A program made the translations under genes and the position numbers. A DNA stretch of 64,000 nt from UBA1563 sp041667115 (GTDB taxonomy: Bacteria; Bacteroidota; Ignavibacteria; Ignavibacteriales; Ignavibacteriaceae), in the NCBI GenBank assembly GCA_041667115.1, contig JBAYFO010000002.1:62001-126000 (forward strand), written 5' to 3'. How positions within the stretch are numbered: position 1 is the first letter of the stretch; each line of letters starts with the position of its first letter. Positions 53,709-63,167 of this stretch are shown here, in pieces. The notes under the pieces are model-generated. The model was not told the DNA's origin. It saw only the letters and a list, made by a program, of their open reading frames with translations, and did not search any database.

Positions 53709-54757
53709 AATTCACTAGGACCAATCATAATTGTTTTTGATAGATCTCCCCCTACCGCACCCCACGAAAGTCCAACACCAAACGCACAGAGAATAGCTTT
53801 CTCTAATCTTTTTTCACTTCGTAAACGTTGATTCTCCAAAGAGAGCATTAAAGGAATTGAGGCAGGACCGGTATTGCCGGTCAATTGCAGAGCCACCGGA
53901 ACCGTCTCTTTAGGAACTTTTAATTTCTTTTGAAGATAATCAACTATAAATTTGTTTGCCTGATGCAGTCCGAAAAAACCGACTTCCTCTTTTTTCCAAC
54001 TCATAAAATCGAGTAAATCATTTATACAAGGTGGAACCTCACGTAAACAAAAATTCATTATTTCCATTCCATCCATAAAAAGATTTTCATCCGAGCGAAT
54101 ATTCCCTCCTTCGCGTTCTGATGCAATTCTTGAATTTTCATTAGAAGGATATCTGCAGCCACCGGCGGGAATTATTAAAAAATCTGCGCCGGAACCATCC
54201 GACATGATATTAAATGATAAAGCCCCATCCCCTTTCTCAATAATGGTACAGCTCCCTGCATCACCCATAACCATTCTCAACGCTCTGTCATCCGGATGAA
54301 TTAAATGCGTTGATACATCCCCGACACAAACTAAAACTCGTTGACAACTTCCCGAAGAAACCAACAAAGCTCCCTGGTATAATCCATAGATATAACCGGA
54401 ACATCCGTAGCGGATATCAAAAGCAACAGCATGTTTTGAAAGACCTAAACGCTGCTGCATTAAAATACTGGTAGCGGGAATAATATGATCGAAAGTTTGA
54501 GAGACAAAAACAATTCCATCGATACTTCCCGGCTCTATATTTAATGCCAGGAATAAATCTTTCGCCGCTTTTTCACATAAATCTGAAGTACACATTTCGG
54601 AGGGAGCAACACGAATTTTTGAAACCCCGGTACTTGCAATAATTCTTTTTACTTCAGTTTCCCCATATTTAGCTGCAAGCTCCATTAGATCAAATACATC
54701 TTTGGGATAAGCAGATGCTATAGCTTTGATCGATACTCCGTTTAGTTTAACTTTCAT
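53705..54757 (-). CDS. Ketoacyl-ACP synthase III-like enzyme
   Basis: The 350-residue thiolase-fold enzyme has the KAS III triad: Cys119 (DIRYGCSGYIYGL), His in FGLHQANKFI, and Asn in LTGNTGPASIP. It would condense an acyl-CoA (or acyl-ACP) with malonyl-ACP or transfer an acyl group, as in CerJ-type KAS III acyltransferases. It begins the five-gene minus-strand run down to the VOC gene, after a 135-nt gap from carrier protein B. Its presence outside a fab operon suggests a specialised short acyl chain. Confidence 0.93.
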   Translation of the reverse strand: MKVKLNGVSIKAIASAYPKDVFDLMELAAKYGETEVKRIIASTGVSKIRVAPSEMCTSDLCEKAAKDLFLALNIEPGSIDGIVFVSQTFDHIIPATSILMQQRLGLSKHAVAFDIRYGCSGYIYGLYQGALLVSSGSCQRVLVCVGDVSTHLIHPDDRALRMVMGDAGSCTIIEKGDGALSFNIMSDGSGADFLIIPAGGCRYPSNENSRIASEREGGNIRSDENLFMDGMEIMNFCLREVPPCINDLLDFMSWKKEEVGFFGLHQANKFIVDYLQKKLKVPKETVPVALQLTGNTGPASIPLMLSLENQRLRSEKRLEKAILCAFGVGLSWGAVGGDLSKTIMIGPSEL

Positions 54758-54892
54758 CGTAACCTTATGTTTGCTAGGTGGATTTAGTAATCAATTTTAT
54801 CCTAATTAAACAATGCGAATAACTTTTTAAGTCCTTACAATCTCTTCTACCGATATAATTTTTTTCTAATAGGCAATCATAATATGGATCAG

Positions 54893-55126
54893 TTATTTTT
54901 TATGGGCAATGATAAAATTAATTATATCTTGAATCGTGTTAAAATTTCTTAACTCACCACCTGATATTGCAACATCATATTCAGCATCTACCATTGCTAA
55001 AAGTGTTAAATCGGCTAGTGAGTCCCACATCTCTAAAGTTCTAAACTCAGTTTCGGGTGTTATAGTCCCCGGAGTTAAGCCATCTAGACTTGTTTCAATT
55101 TTTTCTATAAACTCTTGAACATCCAT
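54893..55126 (-). CDS. Acyl carrier protein B
   Basis: The 77-residue protein has Ser36 in WDSLADLTL, the 4'-phosphopantetheine site, and the usual helical layout (FRTLEMWDSLADLTLLAMVD, then GELRNFNTIQDIINFI). It is the same length as DltC. It lies between the KAS III gene (135 nt) and the MBOAT gene (252 nt), so it may be separately promoted. It may pair with either adenylation enzyme. It is similar in size to carrier protein C. Confidence 0.88.
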   Translation of the reverse strand: MDVQEFIEKIETSLDGLTPGTITPETEFRTLEMWDSLADLTLLAMVDAEYDVAISGGELRNFNTIQDIINFIIAHKK

Positions 55127-55378
55127 TTTGTAACTCTTAAAGATTAAATAATTAATGTTTTGATGATCCAGTCTAAAGATTATACACTACTTAAAGAATT
55201 CAAATATTTGTCAACAAATAAAATCTTTTCCAAAGGCTCTGCAAGTACCAGCCTACCGGGTTCCAACAACCAGATATTGAAAATAAAAATGAGATAATAA
55301 TAAACTAGTTTTACACCGTTTTCTTAAACGGAGAAATTTCTTATCGAATACAATTCTCTCTTGGTACCTCTTTAATTT

Positions 55379-56878
55379 TTAAAACTGGAAATAGATAAAC
55401 GGCATCATTGCCGCTGATTTAAATTGAACAACTATCCAGATCACTACTGCGAACAAAACTGCCTGAAAAACAACCGGCATTTTGATTACTAAATTTTGCG
55501 CTTTGACTTCAATTGATTTCGGTAAAAAATGAACTACATACCCAAATACAATTAAAACAAAGACTGTAGTATAAGCCTGAACAAATTGTGGAAAAACTTC
55601 AGGATGGAAAAAAGTAAATATTTGATGCAGCATATCAAGAGTATATTGCAATGACGGAGATCCGAATAAAATAGCCGTAAAGGCTAAAAGATGAAATGTA
55701 AAAACCACTTGTAAAAATTTGTGGAATTTTGTTCCCGTAATTTTTATGCTGTCTGTAAATTTTTTCCGGAGTGACTGCGTAAACATCCCAAAAATCAAAT
55801 AGACGCTATGCAATATTCCGAAAAAGATAAATGTCCAGTTTGGTCCATGCCATAAACCTACAGCAAAAAAAGTAAAGAAAATAGCAAGTGCAGTTCCCCA
55901 TTTTCGCATAGAACGGAAAGATATTTGAAGTGGTTTAAATAAGTAATCTAACAACCAAGTAGATAACGATAAATGCCACCGCCGCCAATAATCTCCAACG
56001 CTTGTTGCTTTAAATGGACGGTTAAAATTATCCATCAATTTGTACCCAAGGAGCAATCCAACTCCCAGTGCCATATCTGTATAACCTGAGAAATCGCAAT
56101 ACCCCTGAAGCGCTCTACCGTAAATTGCCAAGAGATTTTCAACCCCCGTAAAACGGAGCGGAAAGCCAAAAACTCTTTCATCAAAATTTAGTGCTATGTA
56201 ATCAGCAATTGCATATTTTTTGATTAACCCACACGAGATCAGAAAAAGCGCACGGCCTACATCTTCTTTCGTTATTGGATTGTCTTCTTCTATTTGAGGT
56301 AAAAAAACTGAAGCTCTATCTATTGGGCCCATTAAAACATTCGGGAAAAAGAAAATGAAAAGTGAAAAATCTCTAAAACTTTTTACCGGTTCAAACATTT
56401 CCAAATAAATTTCGATGACGTAGCTTAATGCCTTAAATGTGAAAAATGAAATCCCAATTGGAAGAAAAATGTGTAAAGGTTCTATTGTCCCCAGTTTCAA
56501 ATCAGTTAGTATTTGCAAAAAGAAATTAGTGTACTTGAAATAACCGAGCAGCCCAAGATTTACAAGTAACGCGGTTATAAAAAATATTTTTTTTAGTAAG
56601 GCAGTCTTACTCTCGTAAATTAGTTTCCCGAAATAAAAATTGAACGCCGATGAGAAGACGAGCAAGAGAAGGTAAATCCCTGCAGCTTTGTAGTAAAAGA
56701 AAAGTGAAAAGAAAAGAAGCGAATAGATGCGCAACGCTTTCTGATTGCTGAAAAGTCTTTGTACAAGTAAAACAAAGAGGAAGAAGAAAAGGAATAAACT
56801 TGACCCAAAGAGAAGCGGATCATATTTATCGTATGAAAAAAGCGAAAGTAATTTCCCAAAATCTATTGCTTGCGGCAT
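55379..56878 (-). CDS. MBOAT O-acyltransferase (DltB/AlgI-like)
   Basis: The 499-residue membrane protein has about 11-12 TM helices and the MBOAT catalytic His in GLWHGPNWTF. The conserved blocks IGISFFTFKALSYVIEIYLE, FFPNVLMGPIDRASVFLPQI and GYCDFSGYTDMALGVGLLLG are present. It moves an acyl group from a cytoplasmic donor across the membrane onto a glycan, as DltB does for D-alanine and AlgI/PatA for acetate. It lies 72 nt after carrier protein C in the order SGNH - ACP - MBOAT, the arrangement expected of a Dlt-type machine. Confidence 0.94.
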   Translation of the reverse strand: MPQAIDFGKLLSLFSYDKYDPLLFGSSLFLFFFLFVLLVQRLFSNQKALRIYSLLFFSLFFYYKAAGIYLLLLVFSSAFNFYFGKLIYESKTALLKKIFFITALLVNLGLLGYFKYTNFFLQILTDLKLGTIEPLHIFLPIGISFFTFKALSYVIEIYLEMFEPVKSFRDFSLFIFFFPNVLMGPIDRASVFLPQIEEDNPITKEDVGRALFLISCGLIKKYAIADYIALNFDERVFGFPLRFTGVENLLAIYGRALQGYCDFSGYTDMALGVGLLLGYKLMDNFNRPFKATSVGDYWRRWHLSLSTWLLDYLFKPLQISFRSMRKWGTALAIFFTFFAVGLWHGPNWTFIFFGILHSVYLIFGMFTQSLRKKFTDSIKITGTKFHKFLQVVFTFHLLAFTAILFGSPSLQYTLDMLHQIFTFFHPEVFPQFVQAYTTVFVLIVFGYVVHFLPKSIEVKAQNLVIKMPVVFQAVLFAVVIWIVVQFKSAAMMPFIYFQF

Positions 56879-56950
56879 TCATTGCTCCTAATTTTTCGGA
56901 AGAAAGCATATATGCCGGGTAAAATTATACACCCGGCTTTTCAAATAAAG

Positions 56951-57184
56951 TTAAGAAGGAATTTTTGAGTCGATAAGTTTTTGCAAATCGCCAATGTTCT
57001 TCGCTTTTAAGATTTCAAGCCCCTTAAATTTAATCCCGAATCCTTTTTCGATAGCAAGAATAATATTTATATGATTTAATGAATCCCACCCCGGAACTTG
57101 GCTGGCGAGTGTTTCATCTTGGAGATTAAATTCTTTTAATTCCAATTCTTTAAGGATAACTTGTCGTAATTTCTCAGAAATCAT
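56951..57184 (-). CDS. Acyl carrier protein C (DltC-like position)
   Basis: The 77-residue protein has the phosphopantetheine Ser35 in GWDSLNHINI and the acidic-helix layout of an ACP. It sits between the SGNH gene (20 nt) and the MBOAT gene (72 nt), the place of DltC. Among the three carriers it is the one most likely to present the acyl group to the MBOAT protein. Confidence 0.88.
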   Translation of the reverse strand: MISEKLRQVILKELELKEFNLQDETLASQVPGWDSLNHINIILAIEKGFGIKFKGLEILKAKNIGDLQKLIDSKIPS

Positions 57185-57204
57185 TTTTTTCTCCCTTAAT
57201 ACAA

Positions 57205-58605
57205 TTATTTTTTTCTATACTCATTTAATAAAACATCGGAAACCATTCCCGCCATTTTTTTTGCGCCTATATCATTAAGATGACCATAATCTTGGGAGGC
57301 CAGGTTGGCGTTAACCCAATCCACCATAGAGTTTTCTCCCCCCATCGCTTCAAACTTATCCCAGAAAGTAATACCCGTTGCGTTCACAATATTCTTTTGA
57401 GCCTGGATCATCTTATGGACATTTGGATCAGTTACTATCCGCGATCCGCGTTTGGTCGGCTTGTCTCCCATACCAACCAACAAAATACTTGTTTGTGGGA
57501 AGTCTGCTTTCAGATCTTGAATTACTTTTATCATTTGATTTTGATACCAGGTGAAGTTGATATTACCTGCCGTCATCATGTTTGCACCGTAGGTAAGAAT
57601 AATCAATTTATAATCAAAATATTTTTGAAAATCTTTTTTTACAAAATCAGGAATATCTCTAAATGAAACTCCGGAATTTCCACGCCAGGGATAATCGTCA
57701 ACATACACTCCGTTTCCCGATTCTAAACTAACACCAAAAAATTGAGCTTGATCCGACATCGTAGTCGTCATTTTGAATGAAGTTGCATTCCCTGATGAAT
57801 ATAAAGCTAACTCTTTTACACCACTTCCGGGTTGAAGTACTGCAGTTTTTTCTGCTCCGTTGTTAAATGAATATTTTATTGACGAGGCTTTTGCATTTGT
57901 ATAATACACTTTAGCGGTTGTAAAAAATTTAGAGTTTTTATATGAGTTTTTAGCCTCATACTGAACCCAAGCTATTCCCTTGGGAATTGAAACAAATCCG
58001 TTTATTCCAATCGGAATGTCCCCTTCTTTACCAGTTAAAACAGAAACGGTTTTCCAATTAGCGCTGAATGAATGTTTGGTTGTGATCCTAAAAGTAATAT
58101 CCTGCGAAGTGATTGCCATCATTCCGACTCCGTTACCGCCAAATTCACTTTGAAATCTTTCGCGAATATCGGCAGTTCCCATATCACCTTCATTCCCTGA
58201 ATCACCATAATCGGCAATTCTTACTTTTCTCGATTTTGCATGTTCTAACGCCTGAAAGAAATAATTCATTTGAGAGACATTGCCAGAAAGAGGAATGCTT
58301 TTCACCTGGACAGTCTCATTATTGTCCTTAAACTCGACCGGAGAGGTTTTAGCATAGGTAAATAGAGCTTCTATTACTTCATTGTTCATCGAACCTGAAA
58401 AAAGATTTGCATCTGGCGATTCTTTTTCCAATTTAGTAGTAGAAAAATCCAATAAAGAATCGGGAACGATATCCATGAACAGATCTACTTTTTTAGGTTG
58501 ATAATTCAAGATCTTTGTATCAGCTGGAATATACGATAACATTATAGCAAAAATAATAGTGAAAAAGAAAAGCAATACGCTTCGATTTCTCTCATCTTTA
58601 AACAT
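57205..58605 (-). CDS. Membrane-anchored SGNH-hydrolase-like protein (DltD/AlgJ-type)
   Basis: The 466-residue protein has one N-terminal TM helix (about 11-29) and an SGNH domain. The catalytic blocks are visible: block I ADYGDSGNEG (Ser), block III LTYGANM, and the late DYGHLNDIG (Asp and His). A beta-rich insert (about 150-290) interrupts the fold. The protein is exported, so it would act outside, as DltD, AlgJ/AlgX and PatB do with MBOAT partners. It is the first gene of the minus-strand half, with an AAGGAAAC ribosome site. Whether it adds or removes acyl groups is not known. Confidence 0.88.
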   Translation of the reverse strand: MFKDERNRSVLLFFFTIIFAIMLSYIPADTKILNYQPKKVDLFMDIVPDSLLDFSTTKLEKESPDANLFSGSMNNEVIEALFTYAKTSPVEFKDNNETVQVKSIPLSGNVSQMNYFFQALEHAKSRKVRIADYGDSGNEGDMGTADIRERFQSEFGGNGVGMMAITSQDITFRITTKHSFSANWKTVSVLTGKEGDIPIGINGFVSIPKGIAWVQYEAKNSYKNSKFFTTAKVYYTNAKASSIKYSFNNGAEKTAVLQPGSGVKELALYSSGNATSFKMTTTMSDQAQFFGVSLESGNGVYVDDYPWRGNSGVSFRDIPDFVKKDFQKYFDYKLIILTYGANMMTAGNINFTWYQNQMIKVIQDLKADFPQTSILLVGMGDKPTKRGSRIVTDPNVHKMIQAQKNIVNATGITFWDKFEAMGGENSMVDWVNANLASQDYGHLNDIGAKKMAGMVSDVLLNEYRKK

Positions 58606-58696
58606 TAGACACGTTTCCTTCAGTTATTATTAATCAAAACTTAAAATTTCTTTCTTATAAAATATAAAATTAATTCAATTTATTAAACATATAGAT

Positions 58697-58732
58697 AAAA
58701 AAAAAGGTTGCACAAAAGGCAACCTTTTTTTT
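58697..58732 (-). terminator. Rho-independent terminator, bidirectional
   Basis: A strong stem GGTTGC/GCAACC with A and T runs on both sides (AAAAAAAAA and TTTTTTTT) and a 7-nt loop, 16 nt after the stop of the 58748-61990 gene. Its U-run works in both orientations; it isolates the T9SS cargo gene from the SGNH gene. Confidence 0.9.
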
Positions 58733-58747
58733 AAGGAAAGAACTATT

Positions 58748-61700
58748 TTATTTCATTAGGATTAACTTCATCGATTTAATAAAGTTCCCGGCAGCAATCC
58801 TATAAATGTAGGCACCGCTTGAAACCTTCTGACCGAATTCATTATCGCCATTCCACTGTACTGAATACGTTCCGGCGCTCTTCTGCTCACTGACAAGTGT
58901 TTTAATTTTTTGTCCGAGCATATTATAGATCGATAATGTTACTTCTGCATTCTGTGGAATACCATAGTTAATTATCGTTGTTGGGTTGAACGGATTCGGA
59001 TAGTTTTGGCTTAATGTATAAGTAATTGGAACACTACTCAAATCATTTTCAACGCCTGTAACTTTTGCGATACTGAAATTCGCAGTTGGGGAATAACTGG
59101 AATAATTTCCTTTATCATCTTTCGTGCGAACGCGCCAATAGTACGTTTTATTTGTTGGAAGATTTTTTAAAGCGTAATGGTTGGCAGCCAACTCATAAAC
59201 CGTGGCGTTACTTACCGTTGGATGATCTGATACTTCTAAAACAGAACTTGTTCCTGTGCTTGGAGCTTGGGAGTACCACGATAATTCCGGTGAATCTGTC
59301 TTAAGTGTCACACCAGGTAATGGACTACCAATAACATTAGCAAAAGGAACTATTGAATCCCATACTGCGAATGTGGCTGTAGAAGACCAAGCGGATGAGT
59401 CAGTTAAATTACGCGCACGTACATGCCAATAATATGTTTGACCTGATTGAAGAGTCGGCATTTGAAAATGTGTTGAATCATTTGTGCCTGTACTTCCAAA
59501 ACTAATCGATGTTCCATATTCTACATCGTAAGAAGTTGCAGGATTATAGGCATCAAAATACCAATTTAGAATAGGTGTATTTGTCCATACGGTACTTCCA
59601 CCGATTGGCGATGAAGGTATAGGAACTGCTAAAGCATTTGACGGAACATTCACAACAAATGAACCAATGCTGGATTGCATCGTACCAACACCATTGCTTG
59701 CTGTTACTCTCCAATAATACGTTCCGTTTGAAGGAGCAGTATAAGCTAAAGTATCTACTGAACCGGTTGGATATACTGATGCTCCCGCTAGCCCGGAATG
59801 AGTACCAACTTCTACGCTATATGTGAATCCAGTCGTAGGTCCATCAACATACCAATATAAAGTCATCGGATAAGTATAAACAGTATTTCCACCGATTGGC
59901 CATGATAAGACAGGAACCGCTATTGGTGAAACAACAGGCAACGAGACCGTAAATGTATCTGTTGCAGCCCAAGCTGATTGAACTAAACCATTATTCGACC
60001 TTACACTCCAATAGTACGTCTGCCCATCGACAACAGATTTTGAAAGCGAAGTACTCGACAGACTTAGATCAGTTGGCGTTCCTGTCAGAGGTGCCGTAGT
60101 TCTTATTTCAACATCATACAGCAACCCAGCACTTGCAGCGTTAACATACCAGTTTAATACAGCAGGAGTTTGATAAATTGTTGTATTATCTATTGGCCAC
60201 GATAAAACTGGCAAACTAGCTGCAGGACTGTCCATGGTTACAAACTTTACAGAATCAGACCAAGCCGAATAAAGACCACTTCGGTTTGCCCTAACTTTCC
60301 AGAAATAGAGTGTATTTTGCAAAGCTGAAAATGTTAATGATGAAGTATCAATTCCAGCAGTGGTTGGTGTCCCTGTAAATGTTCCACTTGTATTTATTTC
60401 AATGTCATACGTCAGACCGGGCTCAGGATAATTTGTATACCATCTTAAAACCGGAGAATACGTATAAACCGTTACACTGTCTCTTGGGAATGATTGTGTA
60501 GGAACTGTAGGAAGTGAATCACCGTTTACAGAAACTCGGAATGTATCAATTGATGAAACGGCGCTTCCGCCTGCATTATATGCTTTCACTCTCCAATAAT
60601 AAGGAGAAGCGGTAGATAAATCAGTTAGAAACGTATAATTGCTTGTTGTTGTTGTAAATGTGTAAGCGACAAAATAAAATGTTGGGTCTGGTGTAACTTG
60701 AATTCTGAAAGAATCAGCAGCTGCGCCAGTAGGTGTCCATACAAAAGTAGGACGTAACTTTACGTTTGTGTTTCCTTCCGTAGGAATAGAAAGGGTTGGT
60801 GGACCTGGTGCGATCGCCGTTGTAAATGTCCAAGTATTTGAAACTCCAGATGAACCAAAAGTTGCGGTTGTAGTTACTCTCCAATAATAAAGTGTACCAC
60901 CCGCTAATCCAGTTACCGCCTGCGACGTAGAAGAAGTTGTATAAGTGCTTGCGGAGGTAAACGCAGGGGAAGTTGATATTTCTATAAAATAACTTGCAGC
61001 ATTCGGTACAGAAGCCCAACTAAGAGTTAATGATACCGGAGTATTTGCATTTAAATCAGGAGGAGATGGTACCGTTGCTTTTAAATCGCCAGTATAAAAA
61101 CTATCTACTTCAAACGGTCCTGGACCCGCATCTGTAACTTTCCAATAATACATTGTATTATTTGTTAGTGCTGCCGCAGGCCATGGTGTTATACTAGTTA
61201 AAGGTGTTGCAAGTACCTGCCCGACAATTGTAGTAAAACCAATATCTGAAGCCACATATAAGTTATAATTTGGTGTTCCGCCAGTCCATGAGAAAGGAGC
61301 TGGTGTGGTGCCAACACCTATTGCTGCATTTGCAGGTGCAGTTAATACCGGTGGTAATTGTGGCCCAGTAGTAAAACTCCATTCAGCTGAAGTAGTGGTA
61401 GCCCCTCCACCAAAATCATTTGCGGCTTTAACACGCCATTTATATATAGTTGAATAAGATAAGCCTGAAATTGACTGTGAAGTGATAGTTGATGTACCTC
61501 CAAAGGGAACTGTTGCGAAATTATCTGCGGATATCTCCAAAGTGTACTGATCAACTTCCGTAGAGGCATTCCAACTAAAACTTGTTGATGGTGAAACACC
61601 CACAGAGCCAGCTCCATTAGCCGGAGAAGAAAGCGTGAAAGCCGCAGGTGCAGCAGAAGCAATGGTAGTAAAAGTAAATGTTGCTGACCAACCTAATGTT

Positions 61701-61990
61701 GCTCCTTGAACATGCCAGTAGTAAAGAGTATGATTAGCTAAAGCTGTCGGTATCGTGTAGGAAGTTCCAGCTATGCCTGTAGCTGAGGTAACAACTGTCC
61801 CGCCAAAACCACTGGTCGTGGCTACTTCCAAACTATATGGTCCCGAGCCACCAACCCACCCGAGTGTAGGTGTTGTTGAAATGCCCGTTGCAGCATCTGC
61901 TGGAGAAGGTGTTGTCGGTTGTGCCAACATAGTCGGCAGCACAAACAACAATGCTATGAAAGCATACTTAAAATGTTGAACTGTTTTCAT
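58748..61990 (-). CDS. Secreted ten-repeat FN3-like protein with T9SS sorting domain
   Basis: The 1080-residue protein has a signal peptide (to about 23), ten FN3/Ig-like repeats of about 90-95 residues, and a C-terminal type IX (Por) sorting domain with LSQNYPNPFNPTTIINYGIP, then LSIYNMLGQKIKTLV and FIKSMKLILMK. The repeats recur with the wording P-G-x-T-V-Y-T-x-P-x-L-x-W-Y and YYWRV(R/K)A. It is expected to be exported through the outer membrane and anchored or released by T9SS. It has a good ribosome site (AGAGGAAAATAA) and its own -33/-7 promoter. It probably is an adhesin or surface-layer component. Confidence 0.93.
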   Translation of the reverse strand: MKTVQHFKYAFIALLFVLPTMLAQPTTPSPADAATGISTTPTLGWVGGSGPYSLEVATTSGFGGTVVTSATGIAGTSYTIPTALANHTLYYWHVQGATLGWSATFTFTTIASAAPAAFTLSSPANGAGSVGVSPSTSFSWNASTEVDQYTLEISADNFATVPFGGTSTITSQSISGLSYSTIYKWRVKAANDFGGGATTTSAEWSFTTGPQLPPVLTAPANAAIGVGTTPAPFSWTGGTPNYNLYVASDIGFTTIVGQVLATPLTSITPWPAAALTNNTMYYWKVTDAGPGPFEVDSFYTGDLKATVPSPPDLNANTPVSLTLSWASVPNAASYFIEISTSPAFTSASTYTTSSTSQAVTGLAGGTLYYWRVTTTATFGSSGVSNTWTFTTAIAPGPPTLSIPTEGNTNVKLRPTFVWTPTGAAADSFRIQVTPDPTFYFVAYTFTTTTSNYTFLTDLSTASPYYWRVKAYNAGGSAVSSIDTFRVSVNGDSLPTVPTQSFPRDSVTVYTYSPVLRWYTNYPEPGLTYDIEINTSGTFTGTPTTAGIDTSSLTFSALQNTLYFWKVRANRSGLYSAWSDSVKFVTMDSPAASLPVLSWPIDNTTIYQTPAVLNWYVNAASAGLLYDVEIRTTAPLTGTPTDLSLSSTSLSKSVVDGQTYYWSVRSNNGLVQSAWAATDTFTVSLPVVSPIAVPVLSWPIGGNTVYTYPMTLYWYVDGPTTGFTYSVEVGTHSGLAGASVYPTGSVDTLAYTAPSNGTYYWRVTASNGVGTMQSSIGSFVVNVPSNALAVPIPSSPIGGSTVWTNTPILNWYFDAYNPATSYDVEYGTSISFGSTGTNDSTHFQMPTLQSGQTYYWHVRARNLTDSSAWSSTATFAVWDSIVPFANVIGSPLPGVTLKTDSPELSWYSQAPSTGTSSVLEVSDHPTVSNATVYELAANHYALKNLPTNKTYYWRVRTKDDKGNYSSYSPTANFSIAKVTGVENDLSSVPITYTLSQNYPNPFNPTTIINYGIPQNAEVTLSIYNMLGQKIKTLVSEQKSAGTYSVQWNGDNEFGQKVSSGAYIYRIAAGNFIKSMKLILMK

Positions 61991-62011
61991 TTTATTTTCC
62001 TCTTAGTTATT

Positions 62012-62043
62012 TAAAATTATGTTTTACTTTTACTATTATCAAA
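62012..62043 (-). promoter_or_regulatory. -33/-7 promoter for the T9SS cargo gene
   Basis: On the minus strand TTTG (62040-62043), 20 nt, then TAATTTTA (62012-62019) give 7 of 8 matches to the Bacteroidota -7 element TAnnTTTG with typical spacing, about 20 nt upstream of the ATG at 61990. Pattern match only. Confidence 0.5.
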
Positions 62044-62525
62044 ACAAGTTTTTCTAACGCCTTGTCCTCCGATTTAATTCATAACATAAATACGTTTTCT
62101 ATAGTTCCCTAGTGAAAATAAGGAAATATTTAATAAAATAACAGGGAAAAAATAATACAGAAATTAAATATTACCAACCAAAAAGCTTTTTCTTGGCTCT
62201 TTAATTTTCGATGCGGGAAGCTAAAATTACTCTGAAATTAAGATGTGAATTTTTCTTACACTGAAACTAGGCATTCTTTAGATATTTGTCAAGCGAAATC
62301 TTTGGGAATATTATCTTTTTTCTTATTTAAATGATTTACATCACTTAATCCCACTTTTTCCAAAAATCAGAATCTAAGCTAAACAAAATGGAGTTTTAAA
62401 ATTTTCTGAAGACATTTCTATTTTCTCTTTCGGATCAAAAATTATTCACCATAATCTTTAACTCTTTTCGACCACTTTCCAATCTACCTAGTCACTATCA
62501 AAAAAGACTCATTCCCCCGGTACTC
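62044..62525. other. Intergenic region upstream of the T9SS cargo gene
   Basis: About 480 AT-rich nt with no gene, RNA or repeat I can defend. It contains one TGAT-TTAC-ATCA palindrome (62332-62343) of the FNR/CRP type, too far from either promoter to interpret. Confidence 0.4.
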
Positions 62526-63158
62526 CTAATCCTTAATACACCTAACGCTAAAACCATATACCTTATCAAAATCATAAAAGAAAAGATAACTCCCACTGCC
62601 GTAGATGTACATACTGCTTGCAAATGGAGCAAGGCCTTCACTTGAACTCCACAAATAAGAATCGTAACCTAAATAGTAAAAATAGCCGTAGTACCCTCTA
62701 TAACCACCCAAAAGTGCAGAGAAACCGCTTAGGTTGGTACCTACCCCAAGTCCACTCCCTTCATCTATTTTTTTTAATTTATTTGAATTATCATTTATGG
62801 CTGATTGCAAATCTAATAATTCATTTCGCGTCGGAATGTGCCACCCTTTTGGAGCTAATCCCCTCGGATCATTTACCGCAAACCAATTATATAGTTTACC
62901 AAATTTTTTTCCGTTATCAACATCATTTTTATAATAACACCAAGCTCCTGTTTTGAGATTCCTCCACTCACTCTGAATCTTAACTTCCGGAATTGAATCT
63001 CCATTATGATAGTGATCAACATTTAGATTTTCAGTCATCCATATCTGGGATCCAATTTTAACAGACTGGATCGAATCTTGCGCTAGAGTGGAAGTATTAC
63101 CTAAAAATAACTCTATACAAAACAGAAGAATTGTTGATTTATTAATTGATTTGATCAT
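62526..63158 (-). CDS. FISUMP-domain secreted protein
   Basis: I choose ATG 63158 (210 residues) because AGGA lies 8 nt upstream; the ATG at 63167 directly abuts that ribosome site. After a signal peptide (MIKSINKSTILLFCIELFLG) comes the Fibrobacter succinogenes major paralogous domain: QSVKIGSQIWMTENLNVDHY, YNWFAVNDPRGLAPKGWHIP, LLGGYRGYYGYFYYLGYDSY and the terminal VYGFSVRCIKD. These surface proteins are common in Bacteroidota and Fibrobacteres, with unknown function. It is independent of its neighbours. Confidence 0.9.
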   Translation of the reverse strand: MIKSINKSTILLFCIELFLGNTSTLAQDSIQSVKIGSQIWMTENLNVDHYHNGDSIPEVKIQSEWRNLKTGAWCYYKNDVDNGKKFGKLYNWFAVNDPRGLAPKGWHIPTRNELLDLQSAINDNSNKLKKIDEGSGLGVGTNLSGFSALLGGYRGYYGYFYYLGYDSYLWSSSEGLAPFASSMYIYGSGSYLFFYDFDKVYGFSVRCIKD

Positions 63159-63167
63159 CGTGATCAT

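Noticed and set aside
62332..62343. FNR/CRP-type site TGAT-TTAC-ATCA
   Set aside because: One perfect-looking 12-mer, but more than 300 nt from the nearest promoter and likely by chance in AT-rich DNA.
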